DNA of 23,195 nucleotides, taken from the NCBI GenBank assembly GCA_944392525.1, contig CALXXB010000021.1, positions 1 to 23,195 on the forward strand. The letters are read 5' to 3'. The position numbers and the translations under genes were made by a program. This document shows, in pieces, positions 7,753 through 15,147 of this stretch (the first letter of the stretch is position 1; the number at the start of each line of letters is the position of its first letter). The notes beneath the pieces were generated by a model. It had not been told where the DNA came from, made no database searches, and saw only the letters and a list, made by a program, of their open reading frames with translations. The DNA is from an uncultured Clostridia bacterium. GTDB lineage: Bacteria > Bacillota_A > Clostridia > TANB77 > CAG-508.

Positions 7753-7782
7753 AAGAGCTTGGGGGTATTACTCCAAGCTCTT
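7753..7782. terminator. Strong bidirectional terminator between the SASP and XRE genes
   Basis: AAGAGCTTGG (7753-7762) pairs perfectly with CCAAGCTCTT (7773-7782). Two further pairs (one G-T) leave a 6-base loop. It lies between converging stop codons, with A-rich and AT-rich flanks on the two sides. Confidence 0.85.
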
Positions 7783-7788
7783 ATAATA

Positions 7789-8004
7789 TTATTTATATTT
7801 CTCTTTATTGTTTGTTAGACCAGCAATGTAATCTAAAGAGGTATTATAAAATTTGGCTAAAACAATTGCAAGTTCAAAAGGTAAATCTCTTTTTCCAGTC
7901 TCATATAAACTATATTGTTGCTGTTTTATTTTTAAAACGTTAGCAATATTTTGTTGAGTAAAATCATTATCTTCTCTTAAATCTTTTAGCCTTTTCAAAT
8001 ACAT
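7789..8004 (-). CDS. XRE-family helix-turn-helix repressor
   Basis: 71 aa from the chosen start (ATG at 8002-8004). It is a single HTH_3/XRE domain: LKDLREDNDFTQQNIANVL forms the first helices, IKQQQYSLYETGKRDLP the recognition region, then LAKFYNTSLDYIAGLT. There is nothing beyond the DNA-binding domain. The start was chosen because GGAGGT lies 6 bases upstream; a longer frame exists but its ATG would overlap that site. The gene is divergent from the LamG surface protein, and the shared gap carries TTGTAA half-sites, so it probably represses its neighbour and perhaps itself. This is inferred from arrangement. Confidence 0.85.
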   Translation of the reverse strand: MYLKRLKDLREDNDFTQQNIANVLKIKQQQYSLYETGKRDLPFELAIVLAKFYNTSLDYIAGLTNNKEKYK

Positions 8005-8040
8005 AAGATTACCTCCATGAATATATTTTTGCAAGATGTA

Positions 8041-8069
8041 TTGACATTACAATCATTTGGTTGTAAAAT
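8041..8069 (+). promoter_or_regulatory. Sigma-A promoter of the LamG surface-protein gene
   Basis: Consensus TTGACA (8041-8046) is followed after 17 bases by TAAAAT (8064-8069). The spacer is filled by an inverted repeat, described separately. Confidence 0.7.
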
Positions 8070-8086
8070 ATTTTTACAAATTACAA
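8047..8086. promoter_or_regulatory. Probable operator array for the XRE regulator
   Basis: Four TTGTAA/TTACAA half-sites occur in 40 bases: 8047-8052, 8061-8066, 8074-8079 and 8081-8086. The first two form the dyad TTACAATCATTTGGTTGTAA (9-base arms, one mismatch) between -35 and -10. The second and third form TTGTAAAA-TAT-TTTTACAA, a perfect 8-base palindrome across the -10. A dimeric HTH protein bound here would block RNA polymerase. Confidence 0.6.
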
Positions 8087-8099
8087 AAGAGGTGGAAAA

Positions 8100-9266
8100 A
8101 TGATTGAAAAAAATAGAGGGATAACACTCATAGCGTTAGTAATTACAATTATCGTATTATTAATATTAGCAGGAGTTTCAATCTCTATGCTAACAAATGA
8201 AAATGGAATAATTAACCAAGCACAAAGAGCAAAGCAACTAACAGAAATATCAAGCGAAGAAGAATATATAAATCTTTTAATTATAGAACATCAAACCAAT
8301 AATAAGACTTATGGTAAAGAATTAGAAAAAGTAGTATTTAATACAGTAGAAGATACAACAAGTATATACGATTCAGAAACAGGAACCACATATGAGAATG
8401 GTTGGTATTATTTAAAACCAGAAGATGTAGATGATTATGAATTAAAAAATTCATATATTATAAATTACGACACGGGAGAATTTGTAAGATTTGATGAAGA
8501 AAAACATAGAATAGTAACAAATGAATTGTTGTGTATAAAAGATGGGTTAGTATATTCAGCAGATCCAAAGAATATGACAGGTTCAGATAGTTGGGGAGAT
8601 GCAATACTTCATAATTTTAAAGATGGAGATGAAAATAGTGGTTGGACAGAAAATTCTTTAATGTTTGATGGAATAGATGATGGTATAGAAGTAAAAGATA
8701 ATTCAGATTATAGTCAAGGAATAACTTTAGAAATGTATTTCAATTTAAAAGGAAAAGGAACATCAGATATAGCACAGATATTAATGATGAAAAGAACTGT
8801 TAATACAAATGGATTCTTTATGTTTCTAGGAGGAGAAAATTATCATAGTGGTACAGGTAGTGAAAACGAATATGGTAGAATTGTAATAGATATTGGAGGA
8901 GTAGGTGATGATAAAAACAACAACAGGTTTGTAACAGATACTATTGTTAAAGAAAATGTACCTACATATATAACATATACATATAATCCAAATGCAGAAG
9001 ACGAAAAAGGAATATTATATATAAATGGAAAGAAAGCACAAACAACTAATTTAGGTTTAATAAAAAATTTAATAAATACACCTTCAAATACTCCAATACA
9101 AATAGGGTCAGATATATATGAAACATATAAAGATGAAGAACATGAAAACCGAAATTATAAATATCCATTTCATGGAGAAATATATGCATCAAGAGTTTAT
9201 AATAGACCTTTAACAGAAAAAGAAGTGGAATATAATTATAATATGACAGTAAATAATAGTAATTAA
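8100..9266 (+). CDS. Surface protein with type IV pilin-like leader and LamG/concanavalin-like domain
   Basis: 388 aa. The N-terminus KNRGITLIALVITIIVLLIL is a class III/type IV-prepilin-like leader: a short basic stretch, cleavage expected after G7, then a hydrophobic helix. The usual Glu at mature position 5 is Ala here. Residues 33-140 hold a pilin-like helix and a variable region. Residues about 186-385 match the LamG_3/concanavalin-like fold, with SLMFDGIDDGIEV at the start and FHGEIYASRVYNRPLTEKEV at the end. Probably a membrane- or pilus-associated adhesin or carbohydrate-binding protein; the ligand is unknown. GAGGTG precedes the ATG, and a terminator follows, so it is a single-gene unit. 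It is likely controlled by the divergent XRE protein. Confidence 0.82.
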   Translation: MIEKNRGITLIALVITIIVLLILAGVSISMLTNENGIINQAQRAKQLTEISSEEEYINLLIIEHQTNNKTYGKELEKVVFNTVEDTTSIYDSETGTTYENGWYYLKPEDVDDYELKNSYIINYDTGEFVRFDEEKHRIVTNELLCIKDGLVYSADPKNMTGSDSWGDAILHNFKDGDENSGWTENSLMFDGIDDGIEVKDNSDYSQGITLEMYFNLKGKGTSDIAQILMMKRTVNTNGFFMFLGGENYHSGTGSENEYGRIVIDIGGVGDDKNNNRFVTDTIVKENVPTYITYTYNPNAEDEKGILYINGKKAQTTNLGLIKNLINTPSNTPIQIGSDIYETYKDEEHENRNYKYPFHGEIYASRVYNRPLTEKEVEYNYNMTVNNSN

Positions 9267-9274
9267 TTTGTAAG

Positions 9275-9304
9275 GTAGTAAAGAAATTTACTACTTTTAT
9301 TTTT
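9275..9304 (+). terminator. Terminator after the LamG gene
   Basis: GTAGTAAA (9275-9282), a GAAA tetraloop, TTTACTAC (9287-9294), then TTTTATTTTT. Confidence 0.85.
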
Positions 9305-9318
9305 GTTTATTGTTTTAG

Positions 9319-9347
9319 TTGCAAAAAAAAGTAAAAAGACATATAAT
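9319..9347 (+). promoter_or_regulatory. Promoter of the murF-ddl operon
   Basis: TTGCAA (9319-9324), a 17-base spacer and a perfect TATAAT (9342-9347), 32 bases before the murF ATG. Confidence 0.7.
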
Positions 9348-9379
9348 CTAACAAAGAAAAATTAAATTAAGGTGATTAT

Positions 9380-10783
9380 ATGAAAGATTTAAGCGTTAAA
9401 AATATATTAGATGTAACAAATGGAGAGTTAATAACAGGAAAAGAAGATTATGTTTGTAAGTCTTATTCTAAAGATACAAGAACAATAAAAGATGGAGATT
9501 GTTATATAGGTATAAAAGGTGAAACTTTTGATGGAAGTAAGTTTTGGAAACAGGCATTAGAGAATGGTGCTTCCACAGTTATTGTACAAAATGTGGATAT
9601 TAGTTCTGAAGATAAAGAAAAATGGGCAGATAAAAATATAATAAAAGTAAAAGATACATTAGAGGCATTATACGGATTAGCAAGATATAAAAGAAGTTTA
9701 TATGATATACCAGTAATTGCAATAACAGGAAGTGTAGGAAAAACTAGTACAAAAGATATCGTTGCAAATGTAGTTGCTAAAAAATATAAAACATTAAAAA
9801 CAGAAGGAAATAACAATAATAATATAGGATTACCGTTTACAATACTTAGAATGCAAGATGAAGAAGCAGCAGTATTAGAGATGGGAATGAACCATTTTGG
9901 GGAAATAAGCTTACTTGCTTCAATTGCTAATCCTAATATTTGTATAATTACTAATATTGGAACATCACATATAGGAAATTTGGGCTCAAGAGAAAATATT
10001 TTGAAAGCAAAATTAGAAATATTAGAAGGAAGTAAAAAAAGAGCTGTAATTGTTAATAACGATAATGATTTATTACATAAATGGTATGAAGAAAATAAGG
10101 AAAATTATAATATAAAAACTTATTCAATAACTGAGAAAAGTGATGTAATGGCAAAAGATATAAGTTTAAAAGAAAATTCAAGTGATTTTACTTGTAATAT
10201 AAATGGAAAAGAGGAAAGAATAACAGTTCCTGTAGGAGGAGAGCATTTTGTATTAAATAGTTTATGTGCGATTTCCGTAGGAGAAGTTTTAGGTATAGAG
10301 GCAGATAAAATAAAATCTGGTATAGAAGAATTTGAACTTACTAAAAAGAGAATGGATATAATAGAACTTCAAAATGGAGTAAAAATTATAAGTGATGCCT
10401 ATAATGCAAGTTTAGAATCAATGAGAGCTTCTTTAAAAGTATTATCAGAATTTAAAGATAATAGAAAAATTGCTGTACTTGGAGATATGTTTGAATTAGG
10501 AGATTTTGCAAAAGATTTACATCAAAAAGTAGGAGAAGAAGTAGTAAAAAATAAAATAGATATATTAATTGCTGCTGGAGAAAACTCTAAATATATGGCA
10601 GAAGAAGCGAAAAAAGGAATGAAAGAAGGTAATGTATATTACCTAGAAAATAAAGAAGAAATAGAAAATTTGCTACAAAAAATAGCAACTAAAGGAGATG
10701 TCATTTTGTTTAAAGCATCAAATGGGATGCAATTTTATAAAATAGCAGATAGGATGGTGGAGTTATGGAAAAGAAAAAATTAG
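9380..10783 (+). CDS. murF: UDP-N-acetylmuramoyl-tripeptide--D-alanyl-D-alanine ligase MurF
   Basis: 467 aa, the usual length. It joins D-Ala-D-Ala to UDP-MurNAc-tripeptide with ATP in the cytoplasm, the last step of the nucleotide precursor. The N-terminal substrate domain includes DTRTIKDGDCYIGIKGE. The ATP loop is ITGSVGKTSTKD (P-loop GSVGKTST at 117-124). The central domain has EGNNNNNIGLP and LEMGMNHFGEI, and the C-terminal domain has DAYNASLESMRASL and AVLGDMFELG, all typical of MurF. AAGGTGAT precedes the ATG. It overlaps ddl by 19 bases, so the ligase making the dipeptide and the enzyme using it are co-translated. Confidence 0.96.
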   Translation: MKDLSVKNILDVTNGELITGKEDYVCKSYSKDTRTIKDGDCYIGIKGETFDGSKFWKQALENGASTVIVQNVDISSEDKEKWADKNIIKVKDTLEALYGLARYKRSLYDIPVIAITGSVGKTSTKDIVANVVAKKYKTLKTEGNNNNNIGLPFTILRMQDEEAAVLEMGMNHFGEISLLASIANPNICIITNIGTSHIGNLGSRENILKAKLEILEGSKKRAVIVNNDNDLLHKWYEENKENYNIKTYSITEKSDVMAKDISLKENSSDFTCNINGKEERITVPVGGEHFVLNSLCAISVGEVLGIEADKIKSGIEEFELTKKRMDIIELQNGVKIISDAYNASLESMRASLKVLSEFKDNRKIAVLGDMFELGDFAKDLHQKVGEEVVKNKIDILIAAGENSKYMAEEAKKGMKEGNVYYLENKEEIENLLQKIATKGDVILFKASNGMQFYKIADRMVELWKRKN

Positions 10784-11814
10784 GAGTTGTATTTGGAGGA
10801 ATGTCAACAGAAAATGAGGTTTCTGTTGTATCAGCAGAGTCTGTATTAAATAACTTAGATAGGGAAAAATACGAAGTATTTCCAATTTACATAGATAAAC
10901 AAGGAATATGGTGGAAATACATAGAAAATGGACAAAAGAGAGAATTTGGAGCAGAAGTAGAGAATAAGGAAAAAATAGAAAATTTTGTAGAATATTTAAA
11001 AAGTTTAGATATAGTATTTCCTGTATTACATGGATTATATGGAGAAGATGGAACTATACAAGGATTATTTGAGTTATTAAAAATTCCATATGTTGGTTGT
11101 AAAGTTCTAGCATCTAGTGTGGGAATGGATAAAGTATACACGAAAATAGTATTTGAAAAAGCTGGTTTAAATCAGACACCTTATGAATATGTTAGAAAAT
11201 ACAAAGATAATTATATTTATGTAGATAAAAACTTCAATGAAAGTATTGTTTCTTTAAAAGAAGCGGCAGAGAAAATAGCTGGAAATTTGAAGTTCCCAAT
11301 GTTTGTAAAACCATCTAACTCAGGTTCAAGTGTGGGTGTTAAAAAAGCAGATAACTTAGAAGAACTTGTACAAGACATTGAATATGCAGCATCTTTTGAT
11401 AAAAAGGTATTAATAGAACAAGGCGTAAATGGAAAAGAGGTAGAATGTGCAGTTCTTGGAAATGAAGATGTAATTGCATCTTGCGTAGGTGAAATAAAAT
11501 CAGCAGAAGAATTTTATAGTTATGATGCTAAGTACAAGAATGAAGAATCAAAAACAGAGATACCTGCAGATATTTCAGAAGAAATATCAAATGAAATTAG
11601 AAGAGAGGCAATAAAGGCTTTTAAATCAATAGATGGAAAAGGTCTGTCTAGAGTAGATTTCTTTATAGAAGATGGTACAAATAAAGTTTATATAAATGAA
11701 ATAAATACATTGCCAGGATTTACTAGTATTAGTATGTACCCTAAAATGTTTGAAGCAAGTGGAATACAATACAAAGAACTATTAACTAAATTGATAGATT
11801 TAGCACAAGAATAA
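10765..11814 (+). CDS. ddl: D-alanine--D-alanine ligase
   Basis: 349 aa, ATP-grasp enzyme. Motifs in order: VFGGMSTENEVSVVSA, VLHGLYGEDGTIQG (dipeptide site), VKPSNSGSSVGV (ATP loop), EEFYSYDAKY and SRVDFFIEDG, then INEINTLPGFTSISMYPKM (metal and carboxylate binding). The Tyr in the YSYDAKY omega-loop region is the D-Ala-D-Ala ligase type rather than the D-Ala-D-Lac (VanA) type. The ATG lies inside the end of murF with GGTGGAG just upstream, so it is translationally coupled. The gene is followed by a terminator. Confidence 0.95.
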   Translation: MEKKKLGVVFGGMSTENEVSVVSAESVLNNLDREKYEVFPIYIDKQGIWWKYIENGQKREFGAEVENKEKIENFVEYLKSLDIVFPVLHGLYGEDGTIQGLFELLKIPYVGCKVLASSVGMDKVYTKIVFEKAGLNQTPYEYVRKYKDNYIYVDKNFNESIVSLKEAAEKIAGNLKFPMFVKPSNSGSSVGVKKADNLEELVQDIEYAASFDKKVLIEQGVNGKEVECAVLGNEDVIASCVGEIKSAEEFYSYDAKYKNEESKTEIPADISEEISNEIRREAIKAFKSIDGKGLSRVDFFIEDGTNKVYINEINTLPGFTSISMYPKMFEASGIQYKELLTKLIDLAQE

Positions 11815-11815
11815 T

Positions 11816-11837
11816 GAGGAAGGAAACTTCCTTTTTT
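11816..11837 (+). terminator. Terminator after ddl
   Basis: AGGAAG (11817-11822), GAAA tetraloop, CTTCCT (11827-11832), then a run of T. Short stem but classic form, starting just after the ddl stop. Confidence 0.8.
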
Positions 11838-11896
11838 CTTTATATTGTGATAACATTATAATGGTTTTTAAGTATATATTTTTAGGAGGTATTATT

Positions 11897-12418
11897 ATGA
11901 ACGAGGTTATTAAAAATATTGAAGAAAGAAGAAGTATTAGAAAATATAAAGAAGATATGATACCAAAAGAAATAATAGAAGAAATAGTAGAGGCAGGAAC
12001 GTATGCACCTAGTGGAATGGGAAGACAATCTAGCATTATTATTGCTATAACTAACAAAGAAGTAAGAAATAAATTATCAAAGTTAAATGCTAAATTGAGA
12101 AATGAAGGAGATGTGGATCCTTTTTATGGAGCTCCAGTTATAATTGTTGTTTTAGCTAAGAAAGACATCGCAACACGTGTGTATGATGGGAGCGTAGTTA
12201 TGGAAAATATGATGCTTGCTGCAAATTCTTTAGGTATAGGAAGTTGTTGGATTCATGGAGCAAAAGAAGAATTTGAAACAGAAGAAGGAAAAGAAATTTT
12301 AAAATCTTTAGGGATAGAAGAAGAATACGAAGGAATTGCTAATTGTATATTAGGATATAAAGATGAAGAGGGAAAATTAGAACCTAGAAAAGATAATTAT
12401 ATTTATTACATTAATTAA
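11897..12418 (+). CDS. Nitroreductase-family flavoprotein
   Basis: 173 aa. The N-terminal IEERRSIRKYKEDMIPKEIIEEIVEAGTYAPSGMGRQ is the FMN-phosphate-binding start of the nitroreductase family. The middle DGSVVMENMMLAANSLGIGSCWIHG and the C-terminal ILGYKDEEGK are also typical. Family members use FMN and NAD(P)H to reduce nitro compounds, quinones or other acceptors; the true substrate cannot be told. It is at the short end for the family. I place the start at 11897 because AGGAGG lies just upstream, although an in-frame ATG exists at 11861, which overlaps a TATAAT (11857-11862) that is probably the promoter -10. It overlaps the next gene by one base (TAATG). Confidence 0.9.
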   Translation: MNEVIKNIEERRSIRKYKEDMIPKEIIEEIVEAGTYAPSGMGRQSSIIIAITNKEVRNKLSKLNAKLRNEGDVDPFYGAPVIIVVLAKKDIATRVYDGSVVMENMMLAANSLGIGSCWIHGAKEEFETEEGKEILKSLGIEEEYEGIANCILGYKDEEGKLEPRKDNYIYYIN

Positions 12419-12810
12419 TGGAGATGATTACTTTGGAGGAAAACCAAAGGATAAAAAGGGTATTAGAAGCTTTATCAAAATCAAATTTTAGAAGTAAATT
12501 CTGTTTGAAAGAAAATGATAAAGAATATGTAAGAAAAAAAGGCTTAAGTATTATAGAAAATCATGCAAAAGACTTTGTAGAAAAAAGATTAGCACCTAAA
12601 TTGATTGAAAATGACGGAAAACAGACGCCAATGAGGGGACATCCTGTTTTTATTGCTCAGCATGCAACTGCAACTTGTTGTAGAGGATGTTTATATAAAT
12701 GGCATAAAATACCTAAAAATGTGGAGTTAACAAATGAGCAAAAAGAGTATATAGTAGATGTAATTATGACATGGATAAAAAGACAAATGGAAAATCAAAA
12801 AAATATGTAG
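12418..12810 (+). CDS. DUF4186 family protein
   Basis: 130 aa. The block FRSKFCLKENDKEYVRKKG plus GKQTPMRGHPVFIAQHATA and TCCRGCLYKWHKIPK is characteristic of DUF4186. The conserved histidines and the CCRGC motif suggest a metal- or cofactor-binding site, but no activity is established that I know of. The ATG shares its A with the stop of the nitroreductase gene (TAATG) and has no separate ribosome-binding site, which points to translation by reinitiation and to a functional link with the flavoprotein. Another ATG two codons on is possible. No terminator was seen after it. Confidence 0.85.
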   Translation: MEMITLEENQRIKRVLEALSKSNFRSKFCLKENDKEYVRKKGLSIIENHAKDFVEKRLAPKLIENDGKQTPMRGHPVFIAQHATATCCRGCLYKWHKIPKNVELTNEQKEYIVDVIMTWIKRQMENQKNM

Positions 12811-12868
12811 ATTTTTAGATGATTCTATGATAAAATAAGCATACCAAATTATTGGGAGGATGTTAAAA

Positions 12869-13741
12869 ATGGTTTTTAAGAATTATTACAAAATATTAGA
12901 TTTAGAAACAAGCCATGTTTCCATTGATGAAATAAAAGTTGCGTATAGACAAGCTGCTAAAAAATATCATCCTGATTTAAATGTTGGGGATAGTTTAGCA
13001 GAAGAAAAAATTAAAGATATAAATGAAGCATATAAAGTGTTATCTGTACCAGCATCAAAAAGAAAATATGATAGAGTATGGAATTCAAAATTTGGAAAAG
13101 GTAAAAAAGCTTTTTCAGACAAATCACAAAAAGGAGCTATATTTAGTATATTCTTAGGAAATGTAGAGAATACACCAAAAGAAGAAAAAACTAAGAAAAA
13201 TCCAATAAAAGGAGAAAATATAGAAACAGAAATTAATGTAAGTATTTATGATGCTTTTTATGGATTAGATAAACAAATAGCACTAAAAACAATTGATGGA
13301 AAAGCCAAAACATATACTGTAAAGATTCCAAAAGGTATTCGTAATGGAGAAAAGATAAGGTTAATAGGACAAGGAAAGCCAGGAGAAAATGGTGGAAAGA
13401 ATGGAGATTTATTGATAAAGATAAATATCCAAAATGACCAAAAGTTTAAACTAGAAGGATATGATTTATATACAGATTTGTTACTAACTCCTTGGGAAGC
13501 TGCTTTAGGAACTAGGACTACAGTAAAGACAATTGATGATGAAACAAATATATATGTTCCAGAAGGCATACAAAGTGGAGAAAAAATACGTATTCCAAAT
13601 AAAGGATATTATGCAAATAAAGAAACTAGAGGAGACTTAGTTGCTGAAGTCAAAGTAGTAGTACCAAAACATCTAACAGATAAGGAAAAAAATATTTATA
13701 AAGAATTAAGTAAAATATCAAAATTTAATCCTAGAGCTTAA
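12869..13741 (+). CDS. J-domain co-chaperone, class B (CbpA-like, no zinc finger)
   Basis: 290 aa. The J-domain occupies residues 1-70 with the HPD motif at 34-36 (AAKKYHPDLN), followed by a short linker. The C-terminal substrate-binding part has two beta-barrels: VSIYDAFYGLDKQIALKT, IPKGIRNGEKIRLIGQG, and LLLTPWEAALGTRTTV with GDLVAEVKVVVP. The Cys-rich zinc domain and the long Gly/Phe region of DnaJ are missing, so this is a CbpA-type protein. It would stimulate DnaK ATPase and deliver substrates. The start at 12869 is preferred because GGGAGG lies 9 bases upstream; a frame-matched ATG at 12860 touches that site and is too close. The housekeeping dnaK-dnaJ cluster is not here. Confidence 0.9.
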   Translation: MVFKNYYKILDLETSHVSIDEIKVAYRQAAKKYHPDLNVGDSLAEEKIKDINEAYKVLSVPASKRKYDRVWNSKFGKGKKAFSDKSQKGAIFSIFLGNVENTPKEEKTKKNPIKGENIETEINVSIYDAFYGLDKQIALKTIDGKAKTYTVKIPKGIRNGEKIRLIGQGKPGENGGKNGDLLIKINIQNDQKFKLEGYDLYTDLLLTPWEAALGTRTTVKTIDDETNIYVPEGIQSGEKIRIPNKGYYANKETRGDLVAEVKVVVPKHLTDKEKNIYKELSKISKFNPRA

Positions 13742-13767
13742 ACGTACAACTTTACATAAATTTTATA

Positions 13768-13796
13768 TTGACAAAAGCTTGATTTTTAGCTATAAT
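13768..13796 (+). promoter_or_regulatory. Consensus sigma-A promoter of the coupling-protein operon
   Basis: Perfect TTGACA (13768-13773) and perfect TATAAT (13791-13796) with a 17-base spacer, the best promoter in the window. A weak CTATG/CATAG hairpin (13823-13827, 13836-13840) lies directly before the GAGTGAGGTG ribosome-binding site. Confidence 0.85.
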
Positions 13797-13856
13797 TAAT
13801 ATAGTGTTTAACAAAAGATAAGCTATGGATTAAATCATAGGAGTGAGGTGTAAAAA

Positions 13857-14369
13857 ATGGACGCTATACAAGGAAAGCATTTTAGTATAACAGATCCAGA
13901 AGGTATTAAAACTGTAATTTATCAAGTAAATAAAACTAAAAAAGAGTACTGGGACGAATATCCAAAATATACAGTAGAAAGACTTGATTTTACAGAAGAA
14001 ATAGTAGGTAAATATAATAAGAAAACTTTTTATGTGGAAGATCCACAAAAGGATGGAAATCAATTAATTATTTTATCATTTGGAGAGGATAAAGTAATTA
14101 TTAATAATGGCATATTACTGGGTGATGAGGTTAAAATAACAAAAAAGCCAACTCCATTCAAATTTGACACAATTTATTCAGAAAAGCCAATGGAGTACAA
14201 AGAGTTTCAATATACACCAAACTTAAAAAGACCAATATCAATTATAGACCCAGAAACAACAGAAGAGGTAAAGCCTGTGCTTTACTTTGATGAAAAAACA
14301 AATGAAGTAAAAGGAAAATGTAAATTGAAACCATTTAAATCTTATTTTGCATTTGAAATAAGAGAATAA
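13857..14369 (+). CDS. Hypothetical protein, 170 aa, first gene of the VirD4-like operon
   Basis: No family recognised. Soluble, no signal peptide or membrane helix, rich in K/E/P/Y, and with a predominantly beta-strand look: TVIYQVNKT, QLIILSFGEDKVIINNGILLGDEV, PVLYFDEKTNEVKGKCKLKPF. It may fold as one or two small beta domains. Its strong GTGAGGTG site and a consensus promoter suggest good expression. The next gene follows after 15 bases. Because it is co-transcribed with a coupling ATPase, it could be an adaptor, a substrate or a regulator; this is inference only. Confidence 0.8.
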   Translation: MDAIQGKHFSITDPEGIKTVIYQVNKTKKEYWDEYPKYTVERLDFTEEIVGKYNKKTFYVEDPQKDGNQLIILSFGEDKVIINNGILLGDEVKITKKPTPFKFDTIYSEKPMEYKEFQYTPNLKRPISIIDPETTEEVKPVLYFDEKTNEVKGKCKLKPFKSYFAFEIRE

Positions 14370-14384
14370 TAGGGAGGAAAAGCA

Positions 14385-14642
14385 ATGTCAGTTAAAAAAA
14401 TGACGGAAAACAGAGAATATATCGAAGGACCAGCCGGAAAAAATGATAGTTTTACAATTGCTGGTGTAGAAATGCAACAAATCTTTAAAGGTAAAGATGA
14501 GAAAGCAACAAAGAAAAATACTAGGATGACTACACCAAATTCTGTAAGAAGAGAAGTATTAAGTACAGAATTAGAGCAAGGAATGACAATTAGAGCAGAA
14601 GATGGTGGAAAACCACAAACAAGAGGCGGAGAAACTAGATAA
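14385..14642 (+). CDS. Hypothetical small hydrophilic protein, 85 aa
   Basis: No family recognised. The sequence has no Trp or Cys and few large hydrophobics, and is rich in K/T/G/E/R. It likely is largely unstructured, with one possible short ordered block (FTIAGVEMQQIF) and a Gly/Arg-rich tail (EDGGKPQTRGGETR). The ATG has GGGAGG upstream. It lies between the 170-aa gene and the coupling-protein gene, with gaps of 15 and 22 bases. A small disordered protein beside a VirD4-type ATPase would suit a secreted substrate or a recruitment tag, but nothing in the sequence proves it. Confidence 0.75.
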   Translation: MSVKKMTENREYIEGPAGKNDSFTIAGVEMQQIFKGKDEKATKKNTRMTTPNSVRREVLSTELEQGMTIRAEDGGKPQTRGGETR

Positions 14643-14664
14643 AACAAAAGAGTAGGTGTGGAAA

Positions 14665-15147
14665 ATGAATTATAAACTAGAGGGAGCTATTAGAAGAAAT
14701 AGAAAAAACTTTATAATATATGCAATACTATGGGTAGTTATAGCTATAGTATTTGTTTCGCCATTTAGTTATAGTGCACATGTTGCAGGGCTAGATGGTG
14801 AATTTAATTTAGAAATTTTTATAGAAACATTTGGAACATCTATTACTAATCCATTTGGAACTTTATGTAATTTATTTACAAGTGGAGCAGTAGGTAATTT
14901 TATATCAACATTATTGGTTGTAACTATTTTTTATACAGTATTTTTCTTTATAGGTTTTGTAAGGTCAGCTCCTAAGAATGAATATTCTGATATAGAGCAT
15001 GGTTCTAGTGACTGGAGTCAAAGAGGAGAACAATATCAAATTTTAAGTAAAAATAAAGGAATAATATTAGCGGAAGATAATTATTTGCCTCTTGATAAAA
15101 GAGGTAATATAAATGTTTTGGTAGTTGGACGGTTCTGGTTCTGGTAA
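14665..15147 (+). CDS. VirD4/TraG-like coupling protein, N-terminal part (frame interrupted)
   Basis: Membrane-anchoring part of a type IV secretion coupling protein. Two membrane segments (residues about 17-38 and 89-108) flank a roughly 50-residue outside loop, followed by HGSSDWSQRGE and LPLDKRGNINVLVVG. That is the standard lead-in to the Walker A motif, but the frame then reads FWFW and stops. Removing one base near 15130 joins it to the downstream frame as VVG-GSGSGKS. GTAGGTG lies before the ATG at 14665; a GTG three codons earlier is less likely. With the frame repaired the protein would be 677 aa, normal for the family. It is either a real frameshift mutation, a recoding event or a sequence error. 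Confidence 0.8.
   Translation: MNYKLEGAIRRNRKNFIIYAILWVVIAIVFVSPFSYSAHVAGLDGEFNLEIFIETFGTSITNPFGTLCNLFTSGAVGNFISTLLVVTIFYTVFFFIGFVRSAPKNEYSDIEHGSSDWSQRGEQYQILSKNKGIILAEDNYLPLDKRGNINVLVVGRFWFW

Noticed and set aside
7789..9266. Toxin-antitoxin pair (XRE plus neighbour)
   Set aside because: The neighbour is divergent, 388 aa and has a pilin leader with a LamG domain, which fits a regulated surface protein rather than a toxin.
11861..11896. N-terminal extension of the nitroreductase from the ATG at 11861
   Set aside because: The extension would encode the ribosome-binding site region, its ATG overlaps a TATAAT, and AGGAGG clearly serves the ATG at 11897.
15125..15147. Independent gene starting at the TTG inside Walker A
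   Set aside because: There is no ribosome-binding site, the start would delete the membrane anchor, and the upstream frame supplies the missing N-terminus.
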